A DNA stretch of 64,000 nt from Arthrobacter sp. OAP107 (GCF_040546765.1 NZ_JBEPOK010000001.1:1240001-1304000), one strand, 5' to 3'. Shown: positions 22,730-33,787, numbered from the stretch's first letter. Translations and numbers: made by a program. Notes: generated from the sequence alone by a model not told the origin.

Positions 22730-23364
22730 GCGTTCCGGAAAACGGTCGCGTTCCGGAAAACGGTCGCCTTGCGGAGAACGGCGGCATTCCGGAAACCGGA
22801 AACACTCCGCTGTGGGTCCAGACCCTGACGGTCACGACGGCGGACCAGACCCACGCGCTCGGTGCGGCCCTGGCGCAGGTGCTCCGGGCGGGGGACCTCC
22901 TGGTGCTGACGGGAGAACTGGGCGCCGGCAAGACGACCTTTACGAAAGGCCTGGGCGAAGGCCTGGGCGTCCGCGAGGGCATCATTTCCCCCACCTTCGT
23001 GCTGGTGCGCATCCACCCGAACCTCCCCGACGGGCCGCGTCCTGGCGGGCCCGACCTGGTGCACGTGGACGCGTACCGGCTGGGATCGGCGTCGGAAATT
23101 GACGACATCGACCTGGAGAACACGCTGGACTCTGCCGTGACCGTCGTGGAGTGGGGCCGGGACCGCGTGGAGCACCTGACCGAGAGCCGGCTCGAGGTGG
23201 AACTGCACCGCCAGCTTGGCGGCGCCGCCGCGGCCCACCGGACGGGGAACGGCGCCCTGGATTTCGAGTCGGAGGACGACGACGAGCCCCGCACCATCAT
23301 CATCCGCGGCTTCGGGCCGCGCTGGTCCGAACAGCCCGTTCTGGCCGCGGAAGGAATCTCCTGA
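22726..23364 (+). CDS. tsaE: tRNA t6A biosynthesis ATPase TsaE
   Basis: P-loop ATPase that supports the TsaB-TsaD complex making N6-threonylcarbamoyladenosine at position 37 of ANN-decoding tRNAs. Walker A is TGELGAGKTTFTKGLGEGLG (about residues 64-83). SPTFVLVRIHPN and LVHVDAYRL follow, then VVEWGRDRVEHL. The 212 residues are longer than the usual 150-170. The first 26 residues are four imperfect VPENGR hexapeptides encoded by an 18-bp tandem repeat. It is coupled to alr (ATGA) and to tsaB (TGATG). Confidence 0.93.
   Translation: MSVPENGRVPENGRLAENGGIPETGNTPLWVQTLTVTTADQTHALGAALAQVLRAGDLLVLTGELGAGKTTFTKGLGEGLGVREGIISPTFVLVRIHPNLPDGPRPGGPDLVHVDAYRLGSASEIDDIDLENTLDSAVTVVEWGRDRVEHLTESRLEVELHRQLGGAAAAHRTGNGALDFESEDDDEPRTIIIRGFGPRWSEQPVLAAEGIS
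22732..22803 (+). repeat. 18-bp in-frame tandem repeat, four copies, at the tsaE 5' end
   Basis: GTTCCGGAAAACGGTCGC is repeated exactly at 22732 and 22750, then degenerates at 22768 and 22786. It encodes VPENGR-like hexapeptides. Confidence 0.9.
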
Positions 23365-24035
23365 TGCTCATTCTTGCCATCGACACCTCAGCCGTGGCCA
23401 GCGCCGCGCTGGTATCCGACGACGCCCTGGAGGGCGTGGTGGGCAGCTTCTCCACCGAGGACACGAGGAGCCACGCCGAGGTCCTCGCCCCCGGAATCGA
23501 GCGCCTGCTCGCGGACGCCGGCGTGACCGGAGCGGACATCGACGCGATCGTGGTGGGCGTTGGTCCCGGCCCGTTCACCGGGCTCCGGTCCGGCATTGCG
23601 ACGGCGCGTACGCTCGCCTTTGTCTGGAACACGCCGCTGCACGGCATGATGAGCCTCGACGCCGTCGCCCTCGAGGTGGCCGAATCCACCAACGCGCCGG
23701 CCGAGTTCCTTGTGGCCACGGACGCCCGGCGCAAAGAGGTCTACTGGGCGCGCTACACCCTGGCCGCGGGCCAGCTGCCAAAGCTCACGGATGGGCCGCA
23801 CGTGGGCTTCGCCGCTGACCTGCCCGACCTGCCTGCTTACGGCGCGGGCGCAGGGCTGTACCCCGACGACGTGCGCGCGGATCCGGACTTCAGCACCGAA
23901 CAGCCGGACGCGCTCTACCTGGGGCAGTTCGCGCTGGCGAGGCTGGAATCCGGCGAGGAACTCCTGGACTCCACACCACTGTATCTTCGTGAATCCGACG
24001 CCCAGGTCCCCGGCCCCCGGAAGCGTGCCCTGTGA
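23364..24035 (+). CDS. tsaB: tRNA t6A biosynthesis protein TsaB
   Basis: ASKHA-fold partner of TsaD with no catalytic role of its own. The 223 residues begin MLILAIDTSAVASAALVSDD; VGVGPGPFTGLRSGIATARTLAF is the family signature. The ATG at 23364 overlaps the tsaE stop (TGATG), so the longer open frame upstream is ignored. rimI follows with a 4-nt overlap. Confidence 0.94.
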   Translation: MLILAIDTSAVASAALVSDDALEGVVGSFSTEDTRSHAEVLAPGIERLLADAGVTGADIDAIVVGVGPGPFTGLRSGIATARTLAFVWNTPLHGMMSLDAVALEVAESTNAPAEFLVATDARRKEVYWARYTLAAGQLPKLTDGPHVGFAADLPDLPAYGAGAGLYPDDVRADPDFSTEQPDALYLGQFALARLESGEELLDSTPLYLRESDAQVPGPRKRAL

Positions 24036-24670
24036 ACCTGCTGCCCGAACCAGCCGGAGCCTCCGGCATTCCAACGCCCGGCACCGCGCCCGTCCTGCCC
24101 CGCCGGCTGGACTCGGGCGTGACCATCCGCGACATGCTCCCTGACGACATCCCGGCCGTCCACGAACTGGAGGTACGGCTGTTCCCGGTGGACGCGTGGC
24201 CGCTGCAGATGTTCTGGGATGAACTGGTGCAGCCGGAGACGCGCCGGTACTTGGTGGCCGAGGGACCGGATGGCATCGTCGGCTACGCGGGACTGATGTG
24301 CGTGGAGCCGATCGCCGACGTCCAGACCATCGCCGTCGTCCCCGAATATGAGGGCAAGGGCATCGGCACAGCGCTCCTCACCGACCTGATCGCCGAGGGG
24401 CGGCGCCGCGGCGCAGCCGACATCCTGCTCGAGGTCCGCGCCGACAACCCCCGGGCCCAGCAGCTGTACGTCCGCTTCGGCTTCGAGCAGATCCACGTGC
24501 GGAAGAAGTACTACCGCGACGGCGTGGACGCCCTGATCATGCGGCTCCAGCTGGAGGACGTGCTGGCTGTGCACCAGGACATCGTGCACGACGCCGGACC
24601 CCGGCCCGGGCAGACCGACGAAGCCGGCCGCGCCGGCGAAACCGCTCCGACGGAGGCAGACCAGAAATGA
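24032..24670 (+). CDS. rimI: Ribosomal-protein-alanine N-acetyltransferase RimI-like (GNAT)
   Basis: GNAT acetyltransferase of 212 residues. [18 protein letters not shown] begins the fold, and the acetyl-CoA loop is [41 protein letters not shown] is the RimI-type C-terminal motif. A Thr/Glu/Gly-rich tail of about 35 residues follows. The GTG start overlaps the tsaB stop. Acetylation of ribosomal protein S18 is inferred from the family and from its place between tsaB and tsaD. Confidence 0.9.
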   Translation: MNLLPEPAGASGIPTPGTAPVLPRRLDSGVTIRDMLPDDIPAVHELEVRLFPVDAWPLQMFWDELVQPETRRYLVAEGPDGIVGYAGLMCVEPIADVQTIAVVPEYEGKGIGTALLTDLIAEGRRRGAADILLEVRADNPRAQQLYVRFGFEQIHVRKKYYRDGVDALIMRLQLEDVLAVHQDIVHDAGPRPGQTDEAGRAGETAPTEADQK

Positions 24671-25836
24671 ACCGCTCGCAGCCGCTAGTCCTCGGCATTG
24701 AGTCCTCGTGCGACGAAACGGGCGTGGGCATCGTCCGCGGCGCCGACCTCCTGACCAACACGGTGTCCTCGTCGATGGAGGAACACGTCCGGTTTGGCGG
24801 CGTGATCCCGGAAATCGCCTCGCGCGCCCACCTGGATGCCTTCGTTCCTGCCCTGCGGGCCGCACTGGCCGAGGCGGACGTGACGCTGGACGAGATCGAC
24901 GCCATCGCGGTGACGTCCGGTCCGGGGCTGGCCGGCGCGCTGATGGTGGGCGTGTGCGCCGCGAAGGCGCTCGCCGTCGCCACCGGCAAACCGCTCTATG
25001 CCATCAACCACCTGGTGGCCCACGTGGGGGTCGGCCTCCTCAACTCCCGCCCCGGCATCGGAACAGGAACCGAGGCCGGCGCCGCCGCAAAACCGGTACT
25101 GCCCGAAAACCTCGGCGCCCTGCTGGTGTCCGGCGGCCACACCGAGATCCTGCGCATCCGCAGCATCACTGACGACGTCGAGCTGCTGGGTTCCACCATC
25201 GACGACGCCGCCGGCGAGGCGTACGACAAGGTCGCCAGGATCCTGGGTCTGGGTTACCCCGGCGGCCCGGCCATTGACCGGCTGGCGCGCGAGGGGAACG
25301 CCAAGGCCATCCGGTTCCCGCGCGGACTGACGCAGCCCAAGTACATGGGCACCGCGGAGGAGCCCGGCCGGCACCGCTACGACTGGTCGTTCAGCGGCCT
25401 GAAGACCGCGGTGGCCCGGTGCGTCGAACAGTTCGAGGCCGCCGGCGATCCCGTGCCCGTGGCGGACATCGCCGCGGCGTTCCAGGAAGCCGTGGTGGAT
25501 GTCATCACCTCCAAGGCGGTGCTGGCCTGCCGGGAGCGTGGCATCACGGACGTGCTGCTGGGCGGGGGCGTGGCAGCCAATTCGCGGCTGCGGCAACTGA
25601 CCGAACAGCGCTGCTCCGCCGCGGGCATCACACTGCACGTTCCGCCGCTGGATCTGTGTACGGACAACGGCGCGATGGTGGCCGCACTTGGCGCGCAGCT
25701 GGTCATGGCCGGCATTGAACCCAGCGGAATTAATTTCGCGCCCGACTCGTCCATGCCGGTCACCACGGTTTCCGCGCCGAGTAGGACGCAGAACAGGGCG
25801 TTCTCGGCGCTGGGAACGCCCTCAACTGCTACCTAG
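24667..25836 (+). CDS. tsaD: tRNA N6-adenosine threonylcarbamoyltransferase TsaD
   Basis: Catalytic subunit that transfers threonylcarbamoyl to A37 of tRNA. Its 389 residues include [25 protein letters not shown] with the two metal-binding His, [34 protein letters not shown] and [12 protein letters not shown]. The C-terminus runs through a GGGCGTTC-type hairpin, adding a tail of about 20 residues. It ends 13 bp from the convergent ybdK-like gene and closes the alr-tsa operon. Confidence 0.96.
   Translation: MNRSQPLVLGIESSCDETGVGIVRGADLLTNTVSSSMEEHVRFGGVIPEIASRAHLDAFVPALRAALAEADVTLDEIDAIAVTSGPGLAGALMVGVCAAKALAVATGKPLYAINHLVAHVGVGLLNSRPGIGTGTEAGAAAKPVLPENLGALLVSGGHTEILRIRSITDDVELLGSTIDDAAGEAYDKVARILGLGYPGGPAIDRLAREGNAKAIRFPRGLTQPKYMGTAEEPGRHRYDWSFSGLKTAVARCVEQFEAAGDPVPVADIAAAFQEAVVDVITSKAVLACRERGITDVLLGGGVAANSRLRQLTEQRCSAAGITLHVPPLDLCTDNGAMVAALGAQLVMAGIEPSGINFAPDSSMPVTTVSAPSRTQNRAFSALGTPSTAT
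25795..25822. terminator. Hairpin within the tsaD 3' end
   Basis: AGGGCGTTC and GAACGCCCT pair around a 10-nt loop. It lies in the last codons of tsaD and just past the stop of the convergent ligase gene, so it could end transcripts from either side. No T-run is present. Confidence 0.5.
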
Positions 25837-25849
25837 TTGGGTGGGCGCC

Positions 25850-27001
25850 CTACGCGGTGGGACCGTTCCGCATCTGCTTCACGAGGTCGAGGACGACGGC
25901 CTGCAGGTTTCCGCCGCTTTCGGCGGCCACGCGGCGCTGGCGCTGGTACCCGGCGCCGCGGCTGATGATCTTCTCGACGTCGGCCAGCTCATCCAGGCAG
26001 CCCAGCTTCGCAGCGATGGGTTCGAGCCGGTTGAGCGTCTCCAGCAGGTGGTCGGTGACGAGCTGCTCGTTGCCCTCGGCGTCGAGGATGATGATGGCGT
26101 CCATGCCGTAGCGGGCGGCCCGCCACTTGTTCTCCTGGACGTGCCACGGCGGCATGGTGGGAATGCTGCCGCCGGCGTCGAGGATGGTGGAGAATTCGTG
26201 GACCAGGCATTGCGTCAGGGCCGCCACGGCGCCCACTTCCTCGAGCGTGGCCAGGCCGTCACAGATGCGCATCTCGATGGTGCCGAGGGCCGGCACCGGG
26301 CGGATGTCCCAGCGGATCTCGGAGATGGTGTCGATCACGCCGGTGGTGAACATGTCCTGGACGTAGGACTCGTATTCCTCCCAGCTGGCGAACTGGAACG
26401 GCAGGCCCGCCGTCGGCAGCTGCTGGAACATCAGGGCCCGCTGCGAGGCGTAGCCGGTGTCCTCGCCGCCCCAGAACGGGCTTGATGCGGACAGGGCCTG
26501 GAAATGCGGGAAGTAGTTGACCAGGCCGTCAAGCACGGGCAGCACCTTGTCCCGCCGGTCCAGGCCGACATGGACGTGCACCCCGTAGATCACCATCTGC
26601 CGGCCCCACCACTGAGTGCGGTCGATCAGCTTGGCGTAGCGTTCTTTGTCCGTGACCGGCTGCAGCTGCGGCGGGCTGAACGGGTGGCTCCCGGCGCAGA
26701 ACACTTCGACGCCCATCGGGTCCGTGACTTCACGGACGGCGGCCAGGGAACGGGCGAGGTCTTCCTTCGCTTCCGCGGCCGTCTCGCAGATGCCGGTGAC
26801 CAGCTCCACGGTATTGAGCAGCAGCTCCTGCTTGATGTGCGGGTGCTCGTCATCCTCGTTCAGCTCGGGGTGCCGGGCCACGACCCCACGCAGGACCTCA
26901 TTGGCCACCGATGAAAGTTCACCGGTCTGCGCATCCACCAGCGCGAGTTCCCATTCCACACCAAGAGTTGATTGCCTGGATGAAGCGAAATCAATCTTCA
27001 T
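25850..27001 (-). CDS. Carboxylate-amine ligase, YbdK / GCS2 family
   Basis: ATP-dependent glutamate-cysteine ligase-type enzyme of 383 residues. STLGVEWELALVD carries the metal-binding Glu, and GVHVHVGL and PALGTIEMRICDG are GCS2 motifs. The ATG at 27001 (MKIDFASSRQ) has GAGGAAC upstream, so the longer frame is not used. Mycothiol producers lack ordinary glutathione synthesis, so the true substrate is unknown; gamma-glutamyl ligation is family-level knowledge only. It is divergent from nagZ. Confidence 0.88.
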   Translation of the reverse strand: MKIDFASSRQSTLGVEWELALVDAQTGELSSVANEVLRGVVARHPELNEDDEHPHIKQELLLNTVELVTGICETAAEAKEDLARSLAAVREVTDPMGVEVFCAGSHPFSPPQLQPVTDKERYAKLIDRTQWWGRQMVIYGVHVHVGLDRRDKVLPVLDGLVNYFPHFQALSASSPFWGGEDTGYASQRALMFQQLPTAGLPFQFASWEEYESYVQDMFTTGVIDTISEIRWDIRPVPALGTIEMRICDGLATLEEVGAVAALTQCLVHEFSTILDAGGSIPTMPPWHVQENKWRAARYGMDAIIILDAEGNEQLVTDHLLETLNRLEPIAAKLGCLDELADVEKIISRGAGYQRQRRVAAESGGNLQAVVLDLVKQMRNGPTA

Positions 27002-27094
27002 GTGTTCCTCGCTGTGTGCTGACGTGGGTCCGGTTGCCGTCCGTTCCTGGCGAACGGCTGGCAGGGGAACGGTCATCCAAGTCTAGTGCAGGGG

Positions 27095-27100
27095 TAGCAT
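27095..27100 (+). promoter_or_regulatory. Leaderless -10 box for the GH3 gene
   Basis: TAGCAT lies 7 nt before ATG 27108. Confidence 0.55.
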
Positions 27101-27107
27101 CGAGTTG

Positions 27108-28901
27108 ATGGCTTGGCTACACAGGGCGCGTGAGAGTCTTCACACAACCAGCCGCCCCCAAACCCCCAGGAAACATTCCGGCATTGCATGCCCGCGGACT
27201 GCGGCGGCGCTCGCGGCGCTGTTCGCTGTTGCGTCGTGCACGGCGCCCCCGTCACCCGGGCCGGGACAAAGCACGACGACGGCGCCCGCGCCTTCCGCTT
27301 CCGGCGCACCGAAGCCGCCACAGACGGCGCAGACAGGCACGCCCCGGACAGGCGCCCAAAGCCCGTCCCCGTCCGCGGCAAAGCCCGCGAAGGAAACCGC
27401 GGCGCTGGGCTGGGGCCCGCAGCAGCGGGACGCCGACGCTGCCGCCGCGGCAGTGGCGAAAATGACCCTGCAGGAGAAGGCCGGGCAGGTGCTCCTGCCC
27501 TTCTACACCGGCCTCAACCATGAAGCCCAGGCCGCCATGGTGGAACGCCTGCACCTTGCGGGGTCGATGATCATGGCCGACAACGTGCCCGGAACAGCCA
27601 CCGGCCTGGTGGACGTCCCGGCCCTGGCCGGAGTGACGCGCAGGCTGGACCAGGCGTCCCGTTCAGGAGGCCGCACCTGGCCCGGCCTGATCGGCGTCGA
27701 CCAGGAAGGCGGAGCAGTCAGCCGCGTCGGCGCCCCGCTGACCCGTTGGCCCACCCCGATGAGCTACGGCGCCGCGGGCAGCGTGCCGCTGGCCGCCGAG
27801 GCCGGCACCGGGCTGGCGGCGGAACTCGCGCCGCTGGGCTTCACGGTGGACTTCGCACCCGCGGCCGACGTCACGATCGGCCCCGCCGATCCAACGATCG
27901 GCGCGCGGTCCATGTCCGCTGACCCCCGGGCCGCGGCATCGCTCAGTGCCGGGTTCGCCAAAGGCATGCTGGCCGGCGGGGTGCTGCCCACCGTCAAACA
28001 CTTTCCCGGGCACGGTTCCGTGACCACCGATTCCCACAAGGGCCTCCCGGTCCAGAACGCCACCCTCGCTCAGCTCAAGGCGCGGGACTGGAAACCGTTC
28101 CAGTCCGCGGTCAAGGCAGGTGCGCCCATGATCATGACCGGCCACATCGCCGCTAGGGCCCTGGAGCCGGGCATGCCCGCGTCCCTGTCGAAGGCAACCT
28201 ACAAGGCGCTCCGCGGCCTGGGCTTCAAGGGCGTGGCCGTCACGGACGGGCTGAACATGGGCGCGGTGGCCGGCCGCTACCCCCGAGGATCGGCGGCACC
28301 GGCCGCGCTGGCAGCCGGGGCCGACCTGCTGCTGATGCCGGCGGACGCAGCCGCCGCCCATGCCGCTATAGTCCGTGCTGTCACCGAGGGAAAGCTCCCG
28401 CTGTCGCGCCTCGAGGACGCGGCCCGCCGCGTGGTGACCATGATGATCTGGCGCGGGCGCACTGCCCGGCCGAAACCTCCGGCAGCACCGGGAAACGCAG
28501 AGGCCCTGTCCGCGAAAATTTCGGCCCGGGCCATCACCTTGGTGGCCGGCCGGTGCAACAGCGCTTTAGTCGGCGGCCAAGTGCGGGTGACAGGGGGCTC
28601 ACCGGTGGACCGGGCCCGCTTTGCCGCCGCGGCCAGGGACGCCGGGATCACGCTGGGGACGACGGGTCCGCTGGTCAGCCTGATCGGCTACGGCGCCGGC
28701 CCCGCCAAGGGCGATATTGCGGTGGCCCTGGACGCGCCGTGGCCCCTGGCACAGTCCCTCGCACCGACCAAGATCGCCCTCTACGGCCGGACGCCCGGAG
28801 CGTACAAGGCGCTGCTGGCTGTCCTGGCGGGGAAGGCCACCGCACCCGGAAAGCTGCCGGCCGCCGTCGGGCCTTACCGGCCCGGCACCGGCTGCAAGTG
28901 A
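27108..28901 (+). CDS. nagZ: Lipoprotein GH3 beta-N-acetylhexosaminidase (NagZ-like)
   Basis: Glycoside hydrolase family 3 enzyme for peptidoglycan turnover at the cell surface. It has an N-terminal signal with hydrophobic AALAALFAVASC, where the Cys is the lipidation site. A Pro/Ser/Thr-rich linker of about 60 residues follows. The catalytic domain has GLIGVDQEGGAVSR, VDFAPAADV, KHFPGHGSVTTDSHKGLP (NagZ-type Asp-His acid/base loop) and VAVTDGLNMGAV with the nucleophile Asp. About 140 C-terminal residues form an extra domain I cannot name. The start has TAGCAT-N7-ATG; TTG at 27105 is possible. Confidence 0.9.
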   Translation: MAWLHRARESLHTTSRPQTPRKHSGIACPRTAAALAALFAVASCTAPPSPGPGQSTTTAPAPSASGAPKPPQTAQTGTPRTGAQSPSPSAAKPAKETAALGWGPQQRDADAAAAAVAKMTLQEKAGQVLLPFYTGLNHEAQAAMVERLHLAGSMIMADNVPGTATGLVDVPALAGVTRRLDQASRSGGRTWPGLIGVDQEGGAVSRVGAPLTRWPTPMSYGAAGSVPLAAEAGTGLAAELAPLGFTVDFAPAADVTIGPADPTIGARSMSADPRAAASLSAGFAKGMLAGGVLPTVKHFPGHGSVTTDSHKGLPVQNATLAQLKARDWKPFQSAVKAGAPMIMTGHIAARALEPGMPASLSKATYKALRGLGFKGVAVTDGLNMGAVAGRYPRGSAAPAALAAGADLLLMPADAAAAHAAIVRAVTEGKLPLSRLEDAARRVVTMMIWRGRTARPKPPAAPGNAEALSAKISARAITLVAGRCNSALVGGQVRVTGGSPVDRARFAAAARDAGITLGTTGPLVSLIGYGAGPAKGDIAVALDAPWPLAQSLAPTKIALYGRTPGAYKALLAVLAGKATAPGKLPAAVGPYRPGTGCK

Positions 28902-28943
28902 CTGCGGCCGGTAATAAAGGCAGCGCCGCCGTTTAATGGAGGG

Positions 28944-29771
28944 GTGCCGATTCTGAATAAAGACATGACCCTGTGCATCTCCCTCTCGGCCCGGCCGAGC
29001 AACAACGGGACCCGCTTCCACAACCACCTGTACGACCAGCTGGGCCTGAACTGGATCTACAAGGCCTTCGCGCCCACCGATCTGGCCCAGGCGATCGCGG
29101 GCGTCCGCGGCCTGGGGATCCGGGGCTGCGCCGTTTCCATGCCCTACAAGGAGGACGTGATCGCCCTGGTGGATGCCATGGACCCGTCCGCGAAGGCCAT
29201 CGACTCCGTCAACACCATCGTCAATGACGGCGGCCGCCTGACCGCCTACAACACGGACTACACGGCAATCGAACAGCTGCTGCAGCGCAACTTCGTACCG
29301 GCGGAGTCAAAGGTACTGCTCAAGGGCGCGGGCGGCATGGCCAAGGCCACGGCCGCAGCCCTGCGCGACGCCGGGTTCAAGGACGTGACCATCATCGCCC
29401 GCAACGAAGCCACCGGCCGGGCGCTCGCAGACCTCTACGGCTTCACCTGGCGCGCGGAGCTCGGCGCCGGCCCGGAGGCCACCGCGGACATGGTCATCAA
29501 CGTCACGCCCGTGGGAATGGCCGGGGGGCCGGAAGCCGATGCGTTGTCCTTCCCCGCCGAGACCATCGAGGCCGCCAAAGTCGTGTTCGACGTCGTGGCC
29601 CTGCCCGCTGAAACGCCGCTCATCAAGGCAGCGCGGGAGGCCGGTAAACAGGTCATCACCGGCGCCGAAGTGGCCACCATCCAGGCGCTGGAGCAGTTCG
29701 TGCTGTACACGGGCATCCGTCCCACGGACGAGCAGGTCCGGGACGCCGAGGCGTTCGTCCGCGCCCAGTAG
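28944..29771 (+). CDS. Shikimate dehydrogenase-like protein
   Basis: 275 residues of the AroE fold. The substrate domain has LSARPSNNGTRFHN and CAVSMPYKEDVI, where the Lys matches the catalytic Lys. The NAD(P) domain has LLKGAGGMAKATAAAL and VINVTPVGMAGG. The motif MPYK and the altered N-terminus suggest an AroE-like paralogue rather than the main shikimate enzyme, so no symbol is given. The GTG at 28944 has both GGAGG and TTTAAT just upstream. The gene converges on the methyltransferase gene. Confidence 0.85.
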   Translation: MPILNKDMTLCISLSARPSNNGTRFHNHLYDQLGLNWIYKAFAPTDLAQAIAGVRGLGIRGCAVSMPYKEDVIALVDAMDPSAKAIDSVNTIVNDGGRLTAYNTDYTAIEQLLQRNFVPAESKVLLKGAGGMAKATAAALRDAGFKDVTIIARNEATGRALADLYGFTWRAELGAGPEATADMVINVTPVGMAGGPEADALSFPAETIEAAKVVFDVVALPAETPLIKAAREAGKQVITGAEVATIQALEQFVLYTGIRPTDEQVRDAEAFVRAQ

Positions 29772-29788
29772 GCAGCGCGGCCCGGCAG

Positions 29789-31018
29789 CTACACAGGCTC
29801 CACGGAGACAGCCACTCTTTCTTCCCCGATCCGGGTGAGGACCAGGGTGGCTGTCTTTTTGCCCGCCGCCTTGCCCGCGCCTTTGCCCCCGGGCAGCAGC
29901 TGCTTGCGCAGCTCCTCCGGGGTGACGGACGTGCCCCGCTTCTTGATGTCCAGAACGCCGACGCCGTTCTCCCGGACCCAGGTTTTGAGCGCCTTGACGT
30001 TGAACGGCATGACCTCCAGGACCCGGTAGGCCCGGGCAAACGGAGTATCCAGCAGTTCCGGGGCGCAGATGTAGGCGATGTGCTCGTCCACGAGGTGGCC
30101 GCCCAGGTCCAGGGCGAGGTCCGCCACGAGCCCGGCACGGATGACGGCGCCGTCCGGCTCGTACAGGAAACCCTCCACTGGCCCGACGGGGGCAACGGGG
30201 CCGCCGTCGAACTCCTCCCCGCTGGTGAGTTCCGCCGCGCCCGCCGCGCCGATGACAAGCGCGGCCCGGCGGATGCCGGCCCGGGCCACGGCGTTGAACC
30301 ACAGCGTGACCTCCGTGACGTCGCCGCCCACCGAGACCCACTGCGCCTCACAGCCGGCAGGCACCGAATCGTGCGGCATGCCCGGCCCCATCTTCACGCC
30401 GACGGCCCGCCCCGCGGCGGCCAGCGACTCCACGAAGGACAGCGGGGGAGAGAACGCCTCGGGGTCCCAGATCCGCTTGGTGCCGGATGTGGTGGTGGTG
30501 CGCCGGGCGGGGTCCAGCCAGACGCCGGCCCCGTCCTCCAGCGCCACCGACGTCGCGTCCGAATGGACCACCGTGGCGTGCGGGAAGGGGATGAGGTTGA
30601 TCGTGGCGCAGGCGGCGGTGGTCTCGTCGACCTCCACCGCGGTCACGGCGATGTCCAGTGACGCCAGGGCCATGGCATCCGCGCCGAGCCCGCAGCCGAG
30701 GTCCGCAACGTGGCGGACGCCCGCCTGGGCAAAGCGCTGTGCGTGCCGGGCTGCGACGTTGAGCCGAGTGGCCTGCTCCAGTCCGGCCTGGGTGAAGAGC
30801 ATCTGCCGGGCAAACTCGCCGAACTTGGCCTCGGCCCGGGTCCGGAGCCGTGACTGCGTCAGCACGGCGGACACGAGTTCGGGGGAGTGGCCGGCCTTGC
30901 GCAGGCTTGAGCTGAGGGTGAAGGAGCGGCCCTCCCGGTAGGGTCCGAGCGAGGCCAGCAGCTCCCATCCTTCTTCTGTGAGGAGCGGGGCAATCTGGTC
31001 CTGCGGTGCGTCAGACAT
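29789..31018 (-). CDS. Class I SAM methyltransferase with THUMP-like C-terminus
   Basis: 409 residues from ATG 31018 (MSDAPQDQIAPLL). The methyltransferase core has VADLGCGLGADAMAL (SAM loop, about residues 101-115), TAVEVDETTAAC and VWLDPARRT. The C-terminus (about residues 310-409) has the THUMP-like end with VLDIKKRGTSVTPEELRKQL. The target is unknown, but an RNA substrate is likely from the fold. An open upstream extension is ignored. It is divergent from a small membrane protein. Confidence 0.85.
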   Translation of the reverse strand: MSDAPQDQIAPLLTEEGWELLASLGPYREGRSFTLSSSLRKAGHSPELVSAVLTQSRLRTRAEAKFGEFARQMLFTQAGLEQATRLNVAARHAQRFAQAGVRHVADLGCGLGADAMALASLDIAVTAVEVDETTAACATINLIPFPHATVVHSDATSVALEDGAGVWLDPARRTTTTSGTKRIWDPEAFSPPLSFVESLAAAGRAVGVKMGPGMPHDSVPAGCEAQWVSVGGDVTEVTLWFNAVARAGIRRAALVIGAAGAAELTSGEEFDGGPVAPVGPVEGFLYEPDGAVIRAGLVADLALDLGGHLVDEHIAYICAPELLDTPFARAYRVLEVMPFNVKALKTWVRENGVGVLDIKKRGTSVTPEELRKQLLPGGKGAGKAAGKKTATLVLTRIGEERVAVSVEPV

Positions 31019-31059
31019 GGGAACAAGCCTAGTGGAGCGGCCGGCCGCCCTCTTCCCGA

Positions 31060-31065
31060 TAGGGT
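31060..31065 (+). promoter_or_regulatory. Leaderless -10 box for the 133-aa membrane protein
   Basis: TAGGGT lies 7 nt before ATG 31073. Confidence 0.5.
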
Positions 31066-31072
31066 GGTCTGA

Positions 31073-31474
31073 ATGGAATCCAGCGAAACGCCAACCCCCG
31101 GTCAGCCCGAAAGCACCAACCCCGGCCCGGTGCAGCATAGCCGCCTGGTCCGGTATGCACGCCCGGTGCTGATCGGCGGCGCCGTTATCGCCGTCGTCTG
31201 TCTTGTCCTGCTGGTGATCATCTTCCTGCTGGACTCCTTCAACGCCACTGTCTACTCGGTGGGCGGCAAGAACATCAGCGACGCCACCGAGGAAGCCCGG
31301 CAGATCCGGGACCTGTACCTGGGGGCGCGTGTAGGCGGCATCGTGGTCCTCATCGTGTCGGCCGTGATCGCGGCGGCGGCCGCCGTCGTGCTTGTCCGCG
31401 ACCAGCGAAACGCGGGGGACGGGGACGCCGACGGCGGCGAGGACCTGGGGTTTGACGAGCTTGCCGGGCGCTGA
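31073..31474 (+). CDS. Small membrane protein, two TM segments, unknown
   Basis: 133 residues with a polar N-terminus of about 25 residues. TM segments span roughly residues 32-53 ([20 protein letters not shown]) and 84-106 ([20 protein letters not shown]). The C-terminal tail is acidic ([16 protein letters not shown]). I do not recognise the family. The leaderless layout TAGGGT-N7-ATG supports the start. It precedes the groES control region by 35 bp but is probably not part of that operon. Confidence 0.78.
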   Translation: MESSETPTPGQPESTNPGPVQHSRLVRYARPVLIGGAVIAVVCLVLLVIIFLLDSFNATVYSVGGKNISDATEEARQIRDLYLGARVGGIVVLIVSAVIAAAAAVVLVRDQRNAGDGDADGGEDLGFDELAGR

Positions 31475-31509
31475 ACGAAAGGCATGCGGGAGTTACGGCA
31501 GATGAAATT

Positions 31510-31536
31510 CTGGCACTCGCCTTGACCGAGTGCTAA
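31510..31536 (+). promoter_or_regulatory. CIRCE element 1 (HrcA site) upstream of groES
   Basis: CTGGCACTC-N9-GAGTGCTAA, with the right arm perfect and the left arm 7 of 9, matches the CIRCE pattern. The spacer contains the -35 TTGACC. Confidence 0.85.
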
Positions 31537-31551
31537 CCCCTTACATAGAGT
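31522..31551 (+). promoter_or_regulatory. groES promoter
   Basis: TTGACC (31522-31527) and TAGAGT (31546-31551) with an 18-bp spacer lie between the arms of two CIRCE elements. Confidence 0.65.
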
Positions 31552-31556
31552 CATCA

Positions 31557-31583
31557 TTAGCACTCTCCCTAGGAGGGTGCTAA
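31557..31583 (+). promoter_or_regulatory. CIRCE element 2 (HrcA site) upstream of groES
   Basis: TTAGCACTC-N9-GGGTGCTAA is a near-perfect CIRCE, just downstream of the expected transcription start. HrcA repression is expected; hrcA itself is not in the window. Confidence 0.92.
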
Positions 31584-31692
31584 CACACGAAGAGCTGCCA
31601 GCCTGGCTGCTGCCGGCACCGCGACGACGGTCTGCCGCCAAGGCGCAACAGTTTTTACTGTCCATGAATTTTGACGAAAAGGAGAGGTCCGA

Positions 31693-31986
31693 GTGTCGGT
31701 CTCTATTAAGCCTCTTGAGGATCGCATTGTTGTCCGCCCGCTCGAAGCCGAGCAGACCACGGCTTCCGGCCTGGTCATCCCGGACTCCGCGCAGGAGAAG
31801 CCGCAGGAAGGCGAAGTTGTTGCAGTAGGCCCCGGCCGCTTCGAAGACGGCAACCGCGTACCGGTCGACGTAGCCGTTGGCGACGTCGTCATCTACTCCA
31901 AGTACGGCGGAACCGAAGTCAAGACCGGCGGCACCGAGTACCTCGTGCTCTCCGCCCGCGACGTTCTGGCGATCGTCGTAAAGTAA
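31693..31986 (+). CDS. groES: Co-chaperonin GroES
   Basis: Heptameric lid of the GroEL chamber. The 97 residues begin [21 protein letters not shown] and contain [16 protein letters not shown] and the terminal DVLAIVVK, all typical. The GTG start at 31693 follows AAGGAGAG. It has a long leader with two CIRCE boxes. groEL follows 85 bp downstream. Confidence 0.97.
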   Translation: MSVSIKPLEDRIVVRPLEAEQTTASGLVIPDSAQEKPQEGEVVAVGPGRFEDGNRVPVDVAVGDVVIYSKYGGTEVKTGGTEYLVLSARDVLAIVVK

Positions 31987-32020
31987 CTCTTTGGATCCCC
32001 GTGCCGCCGTCCGCGTCTGA

Positions 32021-33682
<1,662 letters not shown>

Positions 33683-33710
33683 GCTGCAGCCCGCTCCCGC
33701 GGTGTCACAG

Positions 33711-33744
33711 GGAGGCCCGTCCAGCTATTGCTGGCCGGGCCTCC
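33711..33744. terminator. Terminator after groEL
   Basis: GGAGGCCCG-T-CCAGC pairs with GCTGG-C-CGGGCCTCC over a TATT loop, followed by TTGCGTTT. It lies between the convergent groEL and DUF389 genes. Confidence 0.85.
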
Positions 33745-33787
33745 TTGCGTTTCCCTGGCCCAGGCGCCTTGCGTTTAGGGTCCGGTG

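Noticed and set aside
28932..28943. TTTAAT-N6-GTG at the shikimate dehydrogenase-like gene as a leaderless promoter
   Set aside because: The box lacks the second-position A of the other sites and a GGAGG ribosome site is present, so the case is undecided.
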